Numbered from the stretch's first letter, positions 19,478 to 30,886 are shown. The stretch: 64,000 nucleotides of DNA from Domibacillus sp. PGB-M46 (GCF_022668875.1 NZ_JAKGCR010000002.1:1-64000); one strand, 5' to 3'. Notes: generated by a model from the sequence alone, not told the origin. Program-made: numbers and translations.

Positions 19478-19506
19478 AGTGTACCTGCTTCGGCTGCGTC
19501 TGTCAA
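19478..19506 (-). promoter_or_regulatory. Promoter for ylxM-ffh
   Basis: Consensus TTGACA (19501-19506), 17 bp, TACACT (19478-19483). It starts directly after the ftsY terminator. Confidence 0.75.
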
Positions 19507-19513
19507 GAACGGG

Positions 19514-19539
19514 AAAAACAGCCGGTTATTCGGCTGTTT
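19514..19539 (-). terminator. Rho-independent terminator over the end of ftsY
   Basis: A perfect 9-bp stem (19516-19524 with 19531-19539) is followed by five T on the minus strand. The ftsY TAA sits in the loop, so the 5' arm is coding. Confidence 0.85.
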
Positions 19540-20548
19540 CATCTTCCTCTGTATCTGATTTTCTTTCTTCAAAAGCCTCGGCAAACAGTCCATATGCATA
19601 TTTTTCAGCGTCAAACGGCTGCAGATCATCCATTTTTTCACCAAGACCTACAAACTTAACCGGGACTCCCAGTTCTTTACGAATCGCCAGTACAATACCG
19701 CCTTTTGCGGTTCCATCCAGCTTTGTAAGCACGATGCCGGATACATCTGTCGCCTCTTTAAATGTTTTCGCTTGAATCAATGCATTTTGACCGGTTGTCG
19801 CATCGACAACGAGCAGAACTTCATGCGGGGCGCCAGGAATTTCACGTTCAATGACACGCTTTACTTTTTGAAGCTCATTCATCAAGTTTACTTTATTTTG
19901 AAGACGGCCGGCTGTGTCACACAGTAAAACATCGGCTTGTCGTGATTTTGCAGCCCGTACGGCATCATACATAACTGCTGCTGGGTCAGACCCCTCTGCT
20001 TGTTTGATCACATCAACACCTGTGCGCTCTCCCCATACTTCAAGCTGTTCAATCGCTCCAGCCCGGAAGGTATCGCCGGCTGCGAGCATCACTTTCTTGC
20101 CCTCTTCCTTAAACTGGTGGGCAAGTTTGCCAATTGTTGTGGTTTTGCCAACCCCGTTGACACCAACAAATAAAATGACCGTCAAGCCCTGATCCTGCAT
20201 ATTCAGATCTGAAGACATTTCATGGTCACCCGCATAAATATCAACAAACTTCTCGGTAATAATTTCGCGGATCGCTTCTGGTTCGTTTTTGTTTTGGCGT
20301 TTTACTTCCGTTTTTAATTCATCAATCAATTCCATCACTGTATCGAAGCCAACATCTGCCCCGATCAGGATTTCTTCGAGTTCTTCAAAAAAATCTTCAT
20401 CAATTTTACGGTAGCGGGCAAATAAATTGTTCATTTTTTCGGAAAAGCCAGAGCGCGATTTTTTCAGCCCTTCTGTATACTTTTCCGTTGTTTGCTCCTG
20501 CTCCTGAGAGCCGGAAAACTTTTCTTTTAATTTTTTAAAAAAGCTCAT
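19526..20548 (-). CDS. ftsY: SRP receptor FtsY
   Basis: Membrane-associated GTPase that receives the SRP-ribosome complex. A short acidic/basic A-domain ([11 protein letters not shown], ~1-40) precedes the NG domain. G1 is [13 protein letters not shown] (~140), then [16 protein letters not shown] and [10 protein letters not shown]. The ATG at 20548 (340 residues) fits homologues and has AAAGGA 8 nt upstream. It ends the rnc-smc-ftsY unit, the same order as in B. subtilis. Confidence 0.96.
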   Translation of the reverse strand: MSFFKKLKEKFSGSQEQEQTTEKYTEGLKKSRSGFSEKMNNLFARYRKIDEDFFEELEEILIGADVGFDTVMELIDELKTEVKRQNKNEPEAIREIITEKFVDIYAGDHEMSSDLNMQDQGLTVILFVGVNGVGKTTTIGKLAHQFKEEGKKVMLAAGDTFRAGAIEQLEVWGERTGVDVIKQAEGSDPAAVMYDAVRAAKSRQADVLLCDTAGRLQNKVNLMNELQKVKRVIEREIPGAPHEVLLVVDATTGQNALIQAKTFKEATDVSGIVLTKLDGTAKGGIVLAIRKELGVPVKFVGLGEKMDDLQPFDAEKYAYGLFAEAFEERKSDTEEDETAE

Positions 20549-20565
20549 TTGTTTCATCCTTTCTT

Positions 20566-23500
20566 TTACTGCGTTACAGCCGCTTCTTCGAGTCTTACTG
20601 AGACAAGGCTCGTTACGCCGGATTCCTGCATGGCCACGCCATAGAGCGCATCGGCTTCTTCCATCGTTTGTTTGCGGTGTGTAATGACGATAAACTGTGT
20701 GTCCGCACTGAATTCTTTTAAGTACCGGCTGAACCTGTGCACGTTCGCTTCGTCAAGTGCTGCTTCTACTTCATCTAGTATACAAAACGGAACCGGGCGT
20801 ACGCGCAGAATAGCAAATAAAAGAGCAATAGCAGTAAGGGCACGTTCTCCGCCGGATAAAAGACTTAAATGCTGCAGTTTTTTCCCTGGTGGCATCGCTG
20901 AAATATCCACACCTGCATTTAAAATATCTTTCGGGTCGGTCAATTTCAATTCAGCCCGTCCTCCTCCAAATAGCTGGACAAAAGCCGGCTGAAATTCCGC
21001 TTTAATCGCTTCAAATGTTTCTGAGAAGCGCCGGGTCATTTCAACATCCATTTCATTCATTACATCGCGAAGCGTTGACTTTGCTTCTTCAAGATCTTCT
21101 TTTTGTCCCCGCAGAAACGTCACTCGTTCAAACGTGATCTCGTATTCTTCGATCGCTCCGAGATTCACATCTCCCAGCTCCTCAATCGCCCTTTTAATGA
21201 GCCGGACCTGCCGTCTCGATTCTTCAATCGGCAAAGTAAGCGGGTAGAGCCGCTGTGCTTCTTCGAAGGTTAAGCTGTATTGCTCGTTCAGCTTTTGCAG
21301 CCATGTATCGATTTCAACTTCTAAGCGGGCAATGGCTACATCATGCCCGCGTACCGATTCTGTTAACCCTTTTAATAAACGGCGGGACTCCTGAAGGGCT
21401 GCTGTTTGTTCTTCAAGCCTCTGTGTTTTGCTGCTTCGTTCCTTTTTCAGCAATTCAAGCCCTTTGATCAGCCGCTCCTTTTCAGCAGCCTGCTCTTCCG
21501 CCTCCTGGGCAAGCGTCAGGCCGGTTGAACCGCTGTTTGACCGCTCCGCTTTCATAAATGCCTGCTCTTCTTCGAGCTGCTTCACTTGTTTTTGAATCTC
21601 TTTCCACTCTGCCCCGATCCGCTGTTCCTGCTGTCTGCTGAACGCAAGCTGCTCTTCAAGCACGGCGATCTGCGGACGCAGCGTGTAAAGTTCTTCTGTA
21701 AGCTCATCCCGCTTTGATGTAACGTCCTTTTGCTCTCTTTCAATAAAAGCAATTTGATCATCCAATTGTTTAATCGCCTGCTGTTTTTTGGCTAAAGAGC
21801 GGGAAGCTTCCTTTTCACGCTTCTGAAGCCGCTCTCTTTCTTCTTGAAATTCTCTTTTTTCCGCATCGTAAACGGCAAGCCGGTCATTGACGGACTGTTC
21901 ATTAAAAGACCATTCAAGCTGCTGGTTTTTCGCTTCCTGAAGCCCCTGGCGGTACAGCTCACCCGTTTCTTCAAGGCGGCTGACTAACCGATCACACTCA
22001 GCCGCACGGTCCTGCAGCGCTTTTACTTCCCTTTCAGCCTGCGTTGTTTTTTGCTCCATCTGTACGATTTGGGAACTTAACGTGTTCAGTTCATTTTTGC
22101 GCCCGAGCAGAGATGCACCTGTTTTTTTCACAGACCCGCCTGCCATCGAGCCGCCTGCATTAACTACATCACCTTCAATCGTGACAACGCGGTAACGATG
22201 GTTGATTTTACGTGCAATGTGATTGGCTTTTTCAAGAGAATCCGCTACAAGCACATTGCCAAGCAGGTGACGCGCTGCCTGTGCATACCGTTCCTCATAC
22301 TCGGTCAGCTCTGCTGCGGTTCCGAGAAAGCCGTTTTCATGACGGACAAGGGCTAATGTATGATCAGGGATCACTTTTTCTTTTACAGTCGACAGGGGTA
22401 AAAAAGTCGCCCGTCCGAATTTGTGCTGCTTTAAAAAAGCAATCGCTTTGCGGGCGGCCGCTTCGTCTTCTACGATGATATGCTGGAGAGCTCCGCCAAG
22501 AGCTGTTTCAATGGCGAGCTCATACTGCTTTGGTACTCGGATCAATTGTGCAGCAGCGCCAATCACGCCGGGAAGACGTCCGTCTTTTTCTTTCAGTACT
22601 TCTTTAACACCGGAGAAAAAGCCTGAATAATCTTCTTCCATTGAGGTTAAAAGGTCGCGCCGGGAAGACGCCTCCTGCAAAATCTGGTAAGCTTTATACA
22701 GGGCATTTCGCTTTTTTTCAAGCTTTTCCTTTACACTGTCACGCTCCCGTTTTGCTTCGCGGTACGCTGTTGTATGCTCATTGAGCTTTTTCTCTGCTTC
22801 AAGACGAGCCTGCTCGATCTGTTCCTGCTCCCTTTGCAAGGCAGCCCGTTCAGAAAGATATTGGTCGTTATGTCCGCCGAGCCGTTCAAATCGGGCTGTT
22901 AATCGTTCGAGCTGACGGCCAATTTCAGCCAACTCATTTTTAGCCGCTGCTTCTTTGCTTAAATGATCAATATAATCAGCTTTAAGAGATTCCAGCGTTT
23001 CACTGCTGTTTTGCGAGACCGCGCGAAGCAATGCTTCTTTTTCTGCTGCTTGTTTTGTTAACACATCAAGCGCTTGTTTTTTCTCCTCAGACTGCTTTTT
23101 GGCTTCCATCAGCGCTTGTTTTAATACCGTTTCTTTTTCTTTGGCTTCGGTTATCGATTTCACAAGCTTTTCTTCATTATAAGAAGCATTTTTTTGACGC
23201 TCGTCCATCAAGCGCCGTGTTCCTTCAATTTTCTCAAGCGACTCCACGACAGCCATGAGCTTTTCCTGTATCAATTCTTCCTCAACAGCCAGCTTTTTTA
23301 ATTCCTGCTCGACTGCACGGATATGAGATTCTGCGCTTTCTACTTCCCTGCTGAAATAAGCGATCTGTTTCTCCTGGTGCTCCCGGTCTTTTTTTCTCTC
23401 TTCCCATTCAGCGTGGGACTCACCAAGATCATACGCCCAGACAGAGGCTTCTACTTCCTTTAATTCTTCCTTTTTCTCAAGATAATCTTTTGCTGCAGCG

Positions 23501-24126
23501 GCTTGAATTTCGAGCGGTTCTACCCGCTGCTCTAATTCGTATAAAATATCGTGCACACGGCTTAGATTCTCTTCTGTTTCAGCAAGCTTTACTTCTGCCT
23601 GCTTTTTACGGGTTTTGTATTTTAACACGCCGGCTGCTTCTTCAAATATAGACCGCCGCTCTTCAGGACGGCTGTTTAAAATCTCATCAACCCGCCCCTG
23701 GCCAATAATTGAAAATGCACCGCGCCCGAGCCCTGAGTCCATAAACAGTTCAATAATGTCTTTTAAGCGGCAGCTTTGCTTGTTGATAAAAAAACCACTG
23801 TCGCCATTTCGGTTTACGCGGCGCGTGATGCTTACTTCACTGTAATCAAGCGGAAGCGCCCCGTCCCGATTATCGAGCGTGATGGTCACGTCCGCTTCAT
23901 TCAGCCGCCTTCTTGAATCACTTCCCGAAAAGATGACATCTTCCATTTTTCCGCCACGCAAGTTTTTAGCAGACTGTTCACCAAGTACCCAGCGAATCGC
24001 TTCAGTAATATTGCTTTTGCCCGAACCATTCGGTCCCACTACTGCTGTTACACCAGGCATAAAGTCAATGCTAACTTTTCCTGCAAATGATTTAAATCCC
24101 GCTATATCAAGCTTTTTCAGGATCAT
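20566..24126 (-). CDS. smc: Chromosome partition protein Smc
   Basis: Condensin ATPase that organises and segregates the chromosome with ScpAB. 1186 residues, exactly the B. subtilis length. Walker [10 protein letters not shown] is at 31-39. Two long coiled-coil arms (~165-500 and ~680-1010) flank a hinge at ~510-665 containing [20 protein letters not shown] and the GGSMAGGS turn. The C-motif [16 protein letters not shown] and Walker [14 protein letters not shown] close the ATPase head. It lies 17 nt after rnc. Confidence 0.98.
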   Translation of the reverse strand: MILKKLDIAGFKSFAGKVSIDFMPGVTAVVGPNGSGKSNITEAIRWVLGEQSAKNLRGGKMEDVIFSGSDSRRRLNEADVTITLDNRDGALPLDYSEVSITRRVNRNGDSGFFINKQSCRLKDIIELFMDSGLGRGAFSIIGQGRVDEILNSRPEERRSIFEEAAGVLKYKTRKKQAEVKLAETEENLSRVHDILYELEQRVEPLEIQAAAAKDYLEKKEELKEVEASVWAYDLGESHAEWEERKKDREHQEKQIAYFSREVESAESHIRAVEQELKKLAVEEELIQEKLMAVVESLEKIEGTRRLMDERQKNASYNEEKLVKSITEAKEKETVLKQALMEAKKQSEEKKQALDVLTKQAAEKEALLRAVSQNSSETLESLKADYIDHLSKEAAAKNELAEIGRQLERLTARFERLGGHNDQYLSERAALQREQEQIEQARLEAEKKLNEHTTAYREAKRERDSVKEKLEKKRNALYKAYQILQEASSRRDLLTSMEEDYSGFFSGVKEVLKEKDGRLPGVIGAAAQLIRVPKQYELAIETALGGALQHIIVEDEAAARKAIAFLKQHKFGRATFLPLSTVKEKVIPDHTLALVRHENGFLGTAAELTEYEERYAQAARHLLGNVLVADSLEKANHIARKINHRYRVVTIEGDVVNAGGSMAGGSVKKTGASLLGRKNELNTLSSQIVQMEQKTTQAEREVKALQDRAAECDRLVSRLEETGELYRQGLQEAKNQQLEWSFNEQSVNDRLAVYDAEKREFQEERERLQKREKEASRSLAKKQQAIKQLDDQIAFIEREQKDVTSKRDELTEELYTLRPQIAVLEEQLAFSRQQEQRIGAEWKEIQKQVKQLEEEQAFMKAERSNSGSTGLTLAQEAEEQAAEKERLIKGLELLKKERSSKTQRLEEQTAALQESRRLLKGLTESVRGHDVAIARLEVEIDTWLQKLNEQYSLTFEEAQRLYPLTLPIEESRRQVRLIKRAIEELGDVNLGAIEEYEITFERVTFLRGQKEDLEEAKSTLRDVMNEMDVEMTRRFSETFEAIKAEFQPAFVQLFGGGRAELKLTDPKDILNAGVDISAMPPGKKLQHLSLLSGGERALTAIALLFAILRVRPVPFCILDEVEAALDEANVHRFSRYLKEFSADTQFIVITHRKQTMEEADALYGVAMQESGVTSLVSVRLEEAAVTQ

Positions 24127-24143
24127 ACTTCTCCACCTGTCTC

Positions 24144-24878
24144 CTACTTCGATTGTTTTACCTGTTCAAGCGCCATACGCGCTGCAAATTGCTCTGCTTC
24201 TTTTTTAGAGCGTCCGCTGCCTGTGCCGAGTACTGTACCGTTTAAGGATACTTCCGTAATAAACTCTTTGTTATGAGCCGGGCCTTTTTCTTCTAATATC
24301 CGGTAAGACGGGGAGCCTTTTAATTCACGCTGTACAAATTCCTGCAGCTGGCTTTTAAAATCCATTACATGTGAAAACGCTCCTGCACTGATTTTCGGGA
24401 AAACGATTTTTTCCAAAAACGGAATGACGGCATCCATCCCCTGATCAAGATAAAGGGCGCCAATGTAAGCTTCAAACACGTCGGCAAGCAAAGCCGGACG
24501 CATTCTTCCGCCTGTCATTTCTTCACCTTTTCCGAGTAAAATAAGCCGGCCAAACTCAAGCTCGTTCGCAAATGTAACAAGCGAAGGCTCGCATACAACA
24601 GCGGCACGAAGCTTTGTTAACTCTCCTTCTGACATAACGGGATACGTTTTATATAAAAACTGCGAAACTGTCAACTCTAATACGGCATCGCCTAAAAACT
24701 CCAGGCGCTCGTTGTCTTCATATGGTTTTCTTCTGTGCTCGTTCACATAAGAAGAGTGGGTAAAAGCCTGTTTTAGGAGCGATTCATTTTGAAAATGGAT
24801 GCCCATTTTTTCCTGGAATTCTTTAAATTCTTTATTTTTCCGTTCTGAATATCGCTGCTCCTGATTTGTTTTCTTCAT
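24144..24878 (-). CDS. rnc: Ribonuclease III
   Basis: Processes rRNA precursors, scRNA and double-stranded mRNA. The catalytic signature [14 protein letters not shown] is near residue 55. The second acidic pair lies in [18 protein letters not shown]-terminal dsRNA-binding domain ([20 protein letters not shown] and [16 protein letters not shown]) follows. 244 residues (249 in B. subtilis). ATG with GGAGG 7 nt upstream. First gene of rnc-smc-ftsY. Confidence 0.97.
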   Translation of the reverse strand: MKKTNQEQRYSERKNKEFKEFQEKMGIHFQNESLLKQAFTHSSYVNEHRRKPYEDNERLEFLGDAVLELTVSQFLYKTYPVMSEGELTKLRAAVVCEPSLVTFANELEFGRLILLGKGEEMTGGRMRPALLADVFEAYIGALYLDQGMDAVIPFLEKIVFPKISAGAFSHVMDFKSQLQEFVQRELKGSPSYRILEEKGPAHNKEFITEVSLNGTVLGTGSGRSKKEAEQFAARMALEQVKQSK

Positions 24879-24915
24879 TCTGGTTCCTCCGCAATGTTAA
24901 AGTGCACACAAAATT

Positions 24916-24944
24916 AGTTTAGCCGAAAAAAATGCATAGCGCAA
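24916..24944 (-). promoter_or_regulatory. Promoter for rnc-smc-ftsY
   Basis: TTGCGC (24939-24944), 17 bp, TAAACT (24916-24921), 37 bp upstream of rnc. The other ~140 bp up to the acpP terminator hold no convincing gene. Confidence 0.55.
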
Positions 24945-25087
24945 AAAGAATTAAAGCGCAAGACAATGTTTATGGATCGCGCTCGTTTAACAATCCTGCA
25001 TTTCACTTTCGGGAAAGCTTGGACTGGACTGCTTAATGTCTTACGGTCCTGCGTGCGGTTCCCCGGTTTCCATTCAATAAAAGCATG

Positions 25088-25117
25088 AAAAAAGCAGACC
25101 CGCATCACCGGGCCTGC
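25088..25117 (-). terminator. Rho-independent terminator after acpP
   Basis: A 9-bp GC-rich stem (25094-25102 with 25109-25117, one G:T pair), followed by six T on the minus strand. Confidence 0.88.
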
Positions 25118-25129
25118 CATTAAGGACGA

Positions 25130-25363
25130 TTAGTTTTTGCTGTTTATGTACGATACAGCGTCGCCTACCGTCGTAATATTTTCCGCGTCATCATCGGAAA
25201 TTTCCATATCGAATTCGTCTTCAAGCTCCATTACAAGCTCAACTACGTCTAGAGAATCCGCACCTAGATCTTCCTTGAATTTCGCATCAAGGCTGATTTG
25301 TGATTCTTCTACACCTAGACGATCAACGATGATTTTCGTTACACGTTCTAATACATCTGCCAC
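25130..25363 (-). CDS. acpP: Acyl carrier protein
   Basis: Carries growing acyl chains on a phosphopantetheine arm. The attachment serine is in the invariant [16 protein letters not shown] (~residue 37). Acidic, 77 residues, as in B. subtilis AcpA. The GTG at 25363 ([17 protein letters not shown]) has GAGGT 7 nt upstream; the frame from 25372 would swallow that site. It follows fabG by 58 nt and can be read both from the FapR operon and from a probable promoter in the gap. Confidence 0.97.
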   Translation of the reverse strand: MADVLERVTKIIVDRLGVEESQISLDAKFKEDLGADSLDVVELVMELEDEFDMEISDDDAENITTVGDAVSYINSKN

Positions 25364-25384
25364 AATATTCACCTCCCCTCAAGT

Positions 25385-25390
25385 ATTATA
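25385..25390 (-). promoter_or_regulatory. Possible -10 element for acpP
   Basis: A perfect TATAAT lies 21 bp upstream of the acpP GTG. The corresponding -35 region is weak. It would give acpP extra expression relative to fabDG. Confidence 0.4.
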
Positions 25391-25421
25391 GACGATTCAT
25401 CCTGCCAAAACACGCTTTTTC

Positions 25422-26165
25422 TTACATTGCCATGCCGCCGTCTACACCAAGCACCTGGCCAGTAATGTATTTCGCACCATCACCGGCTAAAAATGCAGCT
25501 GCAGCAGCAATATCGGCTGTATCGCCAAGCGTGCCAAGCGGAATTTGGCTGATCAGCTGCTCTTTTGCTTCTGCCGGCAGTTCATCCGTCATGTCAGTCG
25601 TAATAAATCCTGGCGCAATGGCATTCACTGTAATACCGCGTGGTGCAAGCTCGCGGGCCGACGCTTTGGTTAACCCAATAACCCCTGCTTTCGCTGCTGT
25701 ATAATTTGCCTGTCCAGCATTGCCGATTCGGCCGACAACCGAAGAAATGTTAATAATACGGCCGCTTTTTTGCTTCATCATTTGGCGGGTAACTGCTTTT
25801 GTGCAAAGGAATACACCTTTTAAATTGGTGTTAATAACCTCGTCCCACTCTTGCTCTTTCATGCGCATCATCAAGTTATCGCGTGTGATTCCCGCGTTGT
25901 TTACTAAAATATCAAGACGGCCGAATTGGTCAATCGTTTCTTTCACCATTGCCCCTACTGCTTCACTATCAGAAATATCACACTGTACGATAAAAGAACG
26001 GCGGCCCATCGCTGTAATTTCATCAGCTGTTTCTTTTGCTTTTTGCTCACTTCCTGCATAGTTCACGACCACGTCTGCGCCTAAACGGGCAAGTTCAAGT
26101 GCGATCGCTTTGCCAATTCCACGGGAAGCTCCTGTGACAAGAGCTATTTTTCCTTCGAGGTTCAT
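25422..26165 (-). CDS. fabG: 3-oxoacyl-[acyl-carrier-protein] reductase
   Basis: NADPH-dependent reduction of 3-ketoacyl-ACP. It is a short-chain dehydrogenase: TGASRGIG (residues 11-18), NNAG, catalytic Ser in INISSVVG, and YTAAK for the Tyr-x-x-x-Lys pair. 247 residues (246 in B. subtilis). ATG overlaps the fabD stop by 4 nt (ATGA). Confidence 0.97.
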   Translation of the reverse strand: MNLEGKIALVTGASRGIGKAIALELARLGADVVVNYAGSEQKAKETADEITAMGRRSFIVQCDISDSEAVGAMVKETIDQFGRLDILVNNAGITRDNLMMRMKEQEWDEVINTNLKGVFLCTKAVTRQMMKQKSGRIINISSVVGRIGNAGQANYTAAKAGVIGLTKASARELAPRGITVNAIAPGFITTDMTDELPAEAKEQLISQIPLGTLGDTADIAAAAAFLAGDGAKYITGQVLGVDGGMAM

Positions 26166-27121
26166 TGTGTTTCCTCCTTTAGAGCAGCCGCTGCTTTTAC
26201 AATGGATTCTTCATCGCTCACTGCAATGGTGCGGACACGGCGGTTTACTTTTTTAATTAAGCCGGATAAAACAGTACCTGAACCAATTTCGACAAATGTA
26301 TCGACTCCTGCATCAAGCAGCGCCTGCACGCTGTCTTCCCATAAAACAGGTGAATACAGCTGTTTTACAAGATTTTCTTTAATCGCCTCTGCCTCTGTTA
26401 CTGGCTGTGCATCAACGTTGGCAATAACCGGTACGCGGCTTGACTGAATATTGGCTTTTTCGAGCACGGTGCGTAGCTTTTCAGCAGCCGGCTCCATAAG
26501 CGGCGAATGGAATGGGCCGCTTACATTCAGCGGAATCACTCTTTTTGCGCCTTTTTCTTTTAAAAGAGCAGATGCCTGCTCTACGCCTTCTTTTGCCCCT
26601 GAGATTACAATTTGGCCAGGGCAGTTGAAGTTGGCAGCAGCAACGACGTGGCCGTTTGCCGCAACTTCTGCAACGGCTGCTTCCAGCTCCGCACGGTCCA
26701 TGCCAAGCACAGCCGCCATTGCGCCTTCCCCAGCCGGTACAGCCGCTTCCATTAAATTGCCGCGCTCATGTACAGCCCAGACTGCGTTTTCGTATGTAAT
26801 AGCCCCTGCAGCCGCCAAGGCAGAATATTCACCAAGGCTGTGCCCAGCGGTGAAGTCCGGCACAATGCCTTCTTCTTCAAATCGTTTTAAAACAGCCATA
26901 CTGTGCGCTAAAAGAGCAGGCTGCGCGTTTGATGTAAGTGTCAGCTTTTCTTCTGGGCCATTAAACATAATGTCCGTTAACGAGTAGCCAAGGCGCTCGT
27001 CTGCTTGATGAAGCAGTTCCTTGATGGCAGCATGCTCCTCAGCAAGTGATTTTCCCATTCCAACGGCTTGAGAGCCTTGTCCCGGAAATACAAATGCGAT
27101 TTTTCCCATTGATGATGTCAT
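26162..27121 (-). CDS. fabD: Malonyl-CoA:ACP transacylase
   Basis: Loads malonate onto ACP. The opening is [14 protein letters not shown], the nucleophile Ser is in [11 protein letters not shown] (~98) and the catalytic His is in GPFHSPLM (~205). Two starts are possible: the ATG at 27121, which overlaps plsX by 4 nt, or the ATG at 27109 (MGKIAFVF), which fits homologues better. Neither has a perfect ribosome binding site. I keep the coupled one. Part of fapR-plsX-fabD-fabG. Confidence 0.94.
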   Translation of the reverse strand: MTSSMGKIAFVFPGQGSQAVGMGKSLAEEHAAIKELLHQADERLGYSLTDIMFNGPEEKLTLTSNAQPALLAHSMAVLKRFEEEGIVPDFTAGHSLGEYSALAAAGAITYENAVWAVHERGNLMEAAVPAGEGAMAAVLGMDRAELEAAVAEVAANGHVVAAANFNCPGQIVISGAKEGVEQASALLKEKGAKRVIPLNVSGPFHSPLMEPAAEKLRTVLEKANIQSSRVPVIANVDAQPVTEAEAIKENLVKQLYSPVLWEDSVQALLDAGVDTFVEIGSGTVLSGLIKKVNRRVRTIAVSDEESIVKAAAALKEETQ

Positions 27122-28110
27122 TCCTTCCCAGTGGCAATTTGTGATTCAATAATAGCCGGCACATTCGCCTGGGCCATTTTGTAGGCTTGTTCGATCGCGT
27201 GATAAAAGGCGTTGGCGTCCGATGAACCATGTGCTTTGATGACCGGCGCTTTCAAGCCGAACAAACCGGCGCCGCCGTACTCTGTATAATCCATTTTTGA
27301 TTTTAACCCGCGCAGCTCATCTTTAAGCAGCAGTGCGCCGATTTTTGATTTAGTGGACGCAGTCAAAGCGGTTTTTAACATAGAAAAAACAGACAACGCG
27401 CTGCCTTCGATGGTCTTTAAAACCATATTGCCGGTAAAGCCGTCTGTGACAACAACATCCGCTGCCCCGTTTAACAGTTCGCGGGATTCAATGTTGCCGA
27501 TAAAGTTCAAACCAGCCGCTTCGCTTAATAGTTTGTATGCGGCTTTTGTTAAATCATTCCCTTTTTTTTCTTCCGTTCCGATATTTAAAAGACCCACACG
27601 AGGTTTAGGGATCCCCCGCACTTTTTCTGCATAAACCGAACCCATTACAGCATACTGCAGCAGATGCTCGGGTTTCGCATCCGAATTAGCGCCGGCATCA
27701 AGCATAACAAATCCTTTGCCGTCAATTGTCGGAAGCGTCGGGGCCAGTGCCGGACGTTCTACTCCGTCAATACGGCCGACTACAAACAATCCTGCAGCCA
27801 TAAGCGCACCCGTGTTGCCTGCTGATACACATGCTGCCGCTTCGCTAGCTGCAACGGCCTCTGCCATTAACACGAGTGAGGACTGTTTTTTCCGCCGCAC
27901 AGCCCGGACCGGCTCGTCTGTGCCGAGAATCACATCGGAAGCATGAACGACCTGCGCCCGGCTGCTCTCTTCTAAATACGGCCGGATTTTTTCTTCATCT
28001 CCATAAAGCATTACTTCAAGCTGCGGCATTTCCTTTAATGCCCGATTCACACCTAAAATGATTTGCTCCGGTGCGTGGTCACCGCCCATTGCGTCAATTG
28101 CGAGTTTCAT
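27118..28110 (-). CDS. plsX: Phosphate acyltransferase PlsX
   Basis: Converts acyl-ACP to acyl-phosphate for phosphatidic acid synthesis. It opens [17 protein letters not shown], with the family blocks [33 protein letters not shown] and [14 protein letters not shown]. 330 residues (333 in B. subtilis). Its start lies within the last 17 nt of fapR, so it is translationally tied to the regulator. Confidence 0.97.
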   Translation of the reverse strand: MKLAIDAMGGDHAPEQIILGVNRALKEMPQLEVMLYGDEEKIRPYLEESSRAQVVHASDVILGTDEPVRAVRRKKQSSLVLMAEAVAASEAAACVSAGNTGALMAAGLFVVGRIDGVERPALAPTLPTIDGKGFVMLDAGANSDAKPEHLLQYAVMGSVYAEKVRGIPKPRVGLLNIGTEEKKGNDLTKAAYKLLSEAAGLNFIGNIESRELLNGAADVVVTDGFTGNMVLKTIEGSALSVFSMLKTALTASTKSKIGALLLKDELRGLKSKMDYTEYGGAGLFGLKAPVIKAHGSSDANAFYHAIEQAYKMAQANVPAIIESQIATGKE

Positions 28111-28684
28111 CTATTTCCTCCTTTTCTGCAGATGGTGCACGAAACATCGAGAACTCTCCGCGAAACACGAGGTCACTGCCGACGAAACTGGATACCTCTA
28201 CAATGGTTCGTCCCTTTTGGGATCGAATCACTTTCGCTTTGGCGATTACCCGGCTGTTTTCTTTCACCGGCTGTGTAAAACGAATATCCGCTTTGCCTGT
28301 GAGAGCCATTTCATCATTTATTACGGCAACGGCCAGCGAATTCGCCTGGGCAAACAGATGATGCCCCCGCGCAATGCCGTTTCGTTTAAAGACATGCTCT
28401 TTTTTTACATCAAAAATAGAAATAGCGCTTTTGTCTAATTCAATATCAATAATATCGCCGATAACTTCTTCGATCGGCAATGAACGCACTTCATCCTGCA
28501 TATTTTTTTCCGCTACATATTTAATGCGTTCCCTCAGTTCCGGAATGGATAACTCCATCCGATCAAGCCGAATCGTCTGGACGCTTACGCCAAACTCCTG
28601 CGCCAGTTCTTCGTCGGTGACAAACGGATTTTCTCTGATTGTTTGATTTAGACGCTCCTGACGCTCTTTTTTTGATCGTCTCAT
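28094..28684 (-). CDS. fapR: Transcription factor FapR, malonyl-CoA-responsive repressor of lipid synthesis
   Basis: Represses fatty-acid and phospholipid genes until malonyl-CoA builds up. The N-terminal helix-turn-helix ([20 protein letters not shown], ~22-41) is followed by a hot-dog effector domain ([36 protein letters not shown]). 196 residues (188 in B. subtilis). A FapR box overlaps its own start region, so it is autoregulated. ATG with GGTGGGA upstream. Confidence 0.96.
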   Translation of the reverse strand: MRRSKKERQERLNQTIRENPFVTDEELAQEFGVSVQTIRLDRMELSIPELRERIKYVAEKNMQDEVRSLPIEEVIGDIIDIELDKSAISIFDVKKEHVFKRNGIARGHHLFAQANSLAVAVINDEMALTGKADIRFTQPVKENSRVIAKAKVIRSQKGRTIVEVSSFVGSDLVFRGEFSMFRAPSAEKEEIDETRN

Positions 28685-28703
28685 ATTTATCCCACCATCC
28701 GAT

Positions 28704-28721
28704 ATTAGGACTAGGTACTAA
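28704..28721 (-). promoter_or_regulatory. FapR operator
   Basis: TTAGTACCTAGTCCTAAT on the minus strand is a near match to the known FapR box, an imperfect palindrome. It lies 6 bp after the -10 of the fapR promoter, covering the expected transcription start. Confidence 0.85.
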
Positions 28722-28726
28722 AAAAC

Positions 28727-28755
28727 AGTATAAAGATAACAAAAAAAGAATGCAA
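28727..28755 (-). promoter_or_regulatory. Promoter for fapR-plsX-fabD-fabG
   Basis: TTGCAT (28750-28755), 17 bp, TATACT (28727-28732). The -35 is inside the 3' arm of the recG terminator. Confidence 0.8.
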
Positions 28756-28773
28756 GAGGCAACTTGCATTCTT
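28741..28773 (-). terminator. Rho-independent terminator after recG
   Basis: A perfect 11-bp stem (28746-28756 with 28763-28773), 6-nt loop, then seven T on the minus strand. The stem begins at the recG stop codon. Confidence 0.9.
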
Positions 28774-30829
28774 AATCAAGCTTTTCACCATCAAACACAC
28801 CCGAATCATTTAAAACCTTCCGCAAATGCCGATATTCATGGCTGGTCCAAAAATCGGGCGCATTAATTAATTCTTTGGCATCCTCGCGCGCCGTTTCAAG
28901 CGCCCGGTAATCATGCACCATGTCCGCCATTTTAAATTCAGGCAGCCCGCTTTGTTTGCGGCCAAAGAAATCCCCCGGCCCGCGCAGCTCCAGGTCTTTT
29001 TCACTGAGCACAAACCCATCGTTCGTTTCTGTCATAGCGGTCATCCGCTCTTTACCGGTTTCAGACTTTGGATCAGCAATCAGCATGCAGTACGACTGCT
29101 CTGATCCCCGCCCTACCCGTCCACGCAGCTGGTGGAGCTGTGACAAGCCGAATCGCTCTGCATCATAAATAATCATTACAGTTGCATTCGGCACGTTCAC
29201 CCCGACTTCTACCACTGTTGTGGAGACTAACACGTTCCATTCATTCGCGCTGAATGCCTTCATTACGGCTTCTTTTTCTTCTCCGCTCAGACGCCCATGC
29301 ATTAAGCCAACTGTAAATCTTCCTCCAAAATACTGGGTCAGCTGTGAATGAACATCAAGCGCGTTTTGAAAATCAAGCTTTTCCGATTCTTCAATCAGCG
29401 GGCAGATCACATAAGCCTGCCGCCCTTTTCGCAGCTCTTTTTCCGTAAATTCAAGCACACGGCCAAGCATTTCTTCTTTTGCCCAATAGGTTTCGATTGC
29501 TTTGCGGCCAGCCGGCATTTCATTAATGATCGAGACGTCCATTTCACCAAAAACAGTAATGGCAAGTGTTCTCGGAATTGGCGTTGCGGTCATAAACAGG
29601 ACATCAGGATTTTCACCCTTGGACCGAAGCACGCGGCGCTGATTCACCCCGAACCGGTGCTGCTCATCCGTAATGACAAGTCCAAGCTTATGAAAGATAA
29701 CATCATCTTGAATAAGGGCATGCGTCCCGATTAAAATATCAATTTCGCCTGCTTCAAGTGCTGCAAGCAGTGCTTTGCGGCGCTTTCCTTTTACAGTTCC
29801 GGTTAATAGAGCTGTTGTGACGCCAAACGGCTCCAGCATCTCATGCAGTGATTTTGCATGCTGCTCTGCTAAAATCTCGGTCGGCACCATTAAGGCCCCT
29901 TGAAATCCTGCTGTTACGGAAGCATACAGCGCCAATGTCGCAACAGCGGTTTTTCCGCTTCCTACATCTCCCTGCAGCAGCCGGTTCATTCGGTACGGCG
30001 ATTTCATATCGGCACATACCTCATTTACGGCTTTTTTCTGCGCATTTGTTAATTCAAAAGGCAATGAGTCAACCAGTTCTTTTAGCTTAGCTAGATCATA
30101 TTTTTGAACAATACCCCCCGACTGTTCCCGAATCGTTTTTCGGAGCGCCTGCATTTTAAGCTGAAAATAGAAAAATTCCTCGTATACAAATCGCCGCCGC
30201 GCCTGTTTCATCTCTTTATGTGAAACCGGAAAGTGAAGGGCACGAATCGCCTCTTTTCTTTCCATTAAGCGGTATTGTTGAATCAAATGAACCGGCAGTG
30301 TTTCTTCTATATACTCACCAAAGGAGTCGATTGCCTGTTTTACAAGCTTTCGAAACTGCTTGAGTGGAATGGCATTGCGCAGTAAATAGACCGCTTCGAA
30401 ATCCGTACCGCGTGCATAGGCCCCTTTCTCCATTGTCTGGCCGGAAATAGCCAGGCGGTGGCGGTCCCACTTTCCGGTCACGGTAACCGTATCGCCGACG
30501 GACGCTTTTTTCTTTAAGTAGGGCTGATTAAAAAAAGTGACGTTAATCAGATGAGGACCTGACAAAAATTTAAATGTCAGCCGCGACTTTTTCTTTCCGT
30601 AATACATGATGGAAGGCTCGGTTTGAATCACACCTTCGATCGTAACTTTTTCATCGTGTTCTGCTTCTTCAGGGCTTTTCAGTCTCATATCTTCATAGCG
30701 TGCCGGCACAAATTCCATTAAATCCCCTACCGTAAGCACACCAATAGAAGCCAGAGACGCTTCTGCTTCTTTGCCTGCGCCTTTTAATACACTGACAGGC
30801 TGATTCAGCGGATGGCTTGTTTCAAGCAT
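28772..30829 (-). CDS. recG: ATP-dependent DNA helicase RecG
   Basis: Remodels stalled forks and Holliday junctions. The N-terminal wedge/OB domain (~1-200) contains VTIEGVIQTEPSIMYYGKKK. The SF2 helicase core has Walker A LLQGDVGSGKTAVA, DEQHRFG (motif II), MTATPIPRTLA (motif III) and QLRGRVGRG (motif VI). ATG at 30829 gives 685 residues, with GGGAGG 7 nt upstream. In B. subtilis sdaAB-sdaAA separate fakA from recG; here they do not. Confidence 0.97.
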   Translation of the reverse strand: MLETSHPLNQPVSVLKGAGKEAEASLASIGVLTVGDLMEFVPARYEDMRLKSPEEAEHDEKVTIEGVIQTEPSIMYYGKKKSRLTFKFLSGPHLINVTFFNQPYLKKKASVGDTVTVTGKWDRHRLAISGQTMEKGAYARGTDFEAVYLLRNAIPLKQFRKLVKQAIDSFGEYIEETLPVHLIQQYRLMERKEAIRALHFPVSHKEMKQARRRFVYEEFFYFQLKMQALRKTIREQSGGIVQKYDLAKLKELVDSLPFELTNAQKKAVNEVCADMKSPYRMNRLLQGDVGSGKTAVATLALYASVTAGFQGALMVPTEILAEQHAKSLHEMLEPFGVTTALLTGTVKGKRRKALLAALEAGEIDILIGTHALIQDDVIFHKLGLVITDEQHRFGVNQRRVLRSKGENPDVLFMTATPIPRTLAITVFGEMDVSIINEMPAGRKAIETYWAKEEMLGRVLEFTEKELRKGRQAYVICPLIEESEKLDFQNALDVHSQLTQYFGGRFTVGLMHGRLSGEEKEAVMKAFSANEWNVLVSTTVVEVGVNVPNATVMIIYDAERFGLSQLHQLRGRVGRGSEQSYCMLIADPKSETGKERMTAMTETNDGFVLSEKDLELRGPGDFFGRKQSGLPEFKMADMVHDYRALETAREDAKELINAPDFWTSHEYRHLRKVLNDSGVFDGEKLD

Positions 30830-30856
30830 GTTTTTTCCTCCCTTCCTTTTCAACGT

Positions 30857-30886
30857 GAAAAAGAGAGAGAATAATCTCCCTCTTTT
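30857..30886 (-). terminator. Terminator after fakA
   Basis: A 12-bp stem (30859-30870 with 30875-30886, one G:T pair), 4-nt loop and five T on the minus strand, just after the fakA stop. Confidence 0.78.

Noticed and set aside
24914-25120. 68-codon minus-strand frame in the acpP-rnc gap
   Set aside because: It runs through the acpP terminator and the rnc promoter, with no ribosome binding site.
26451-26987. 178-codon plus-strand open frame
   Set aside because: Antisense to fabD, Ala/Ser-rich, no start signal.
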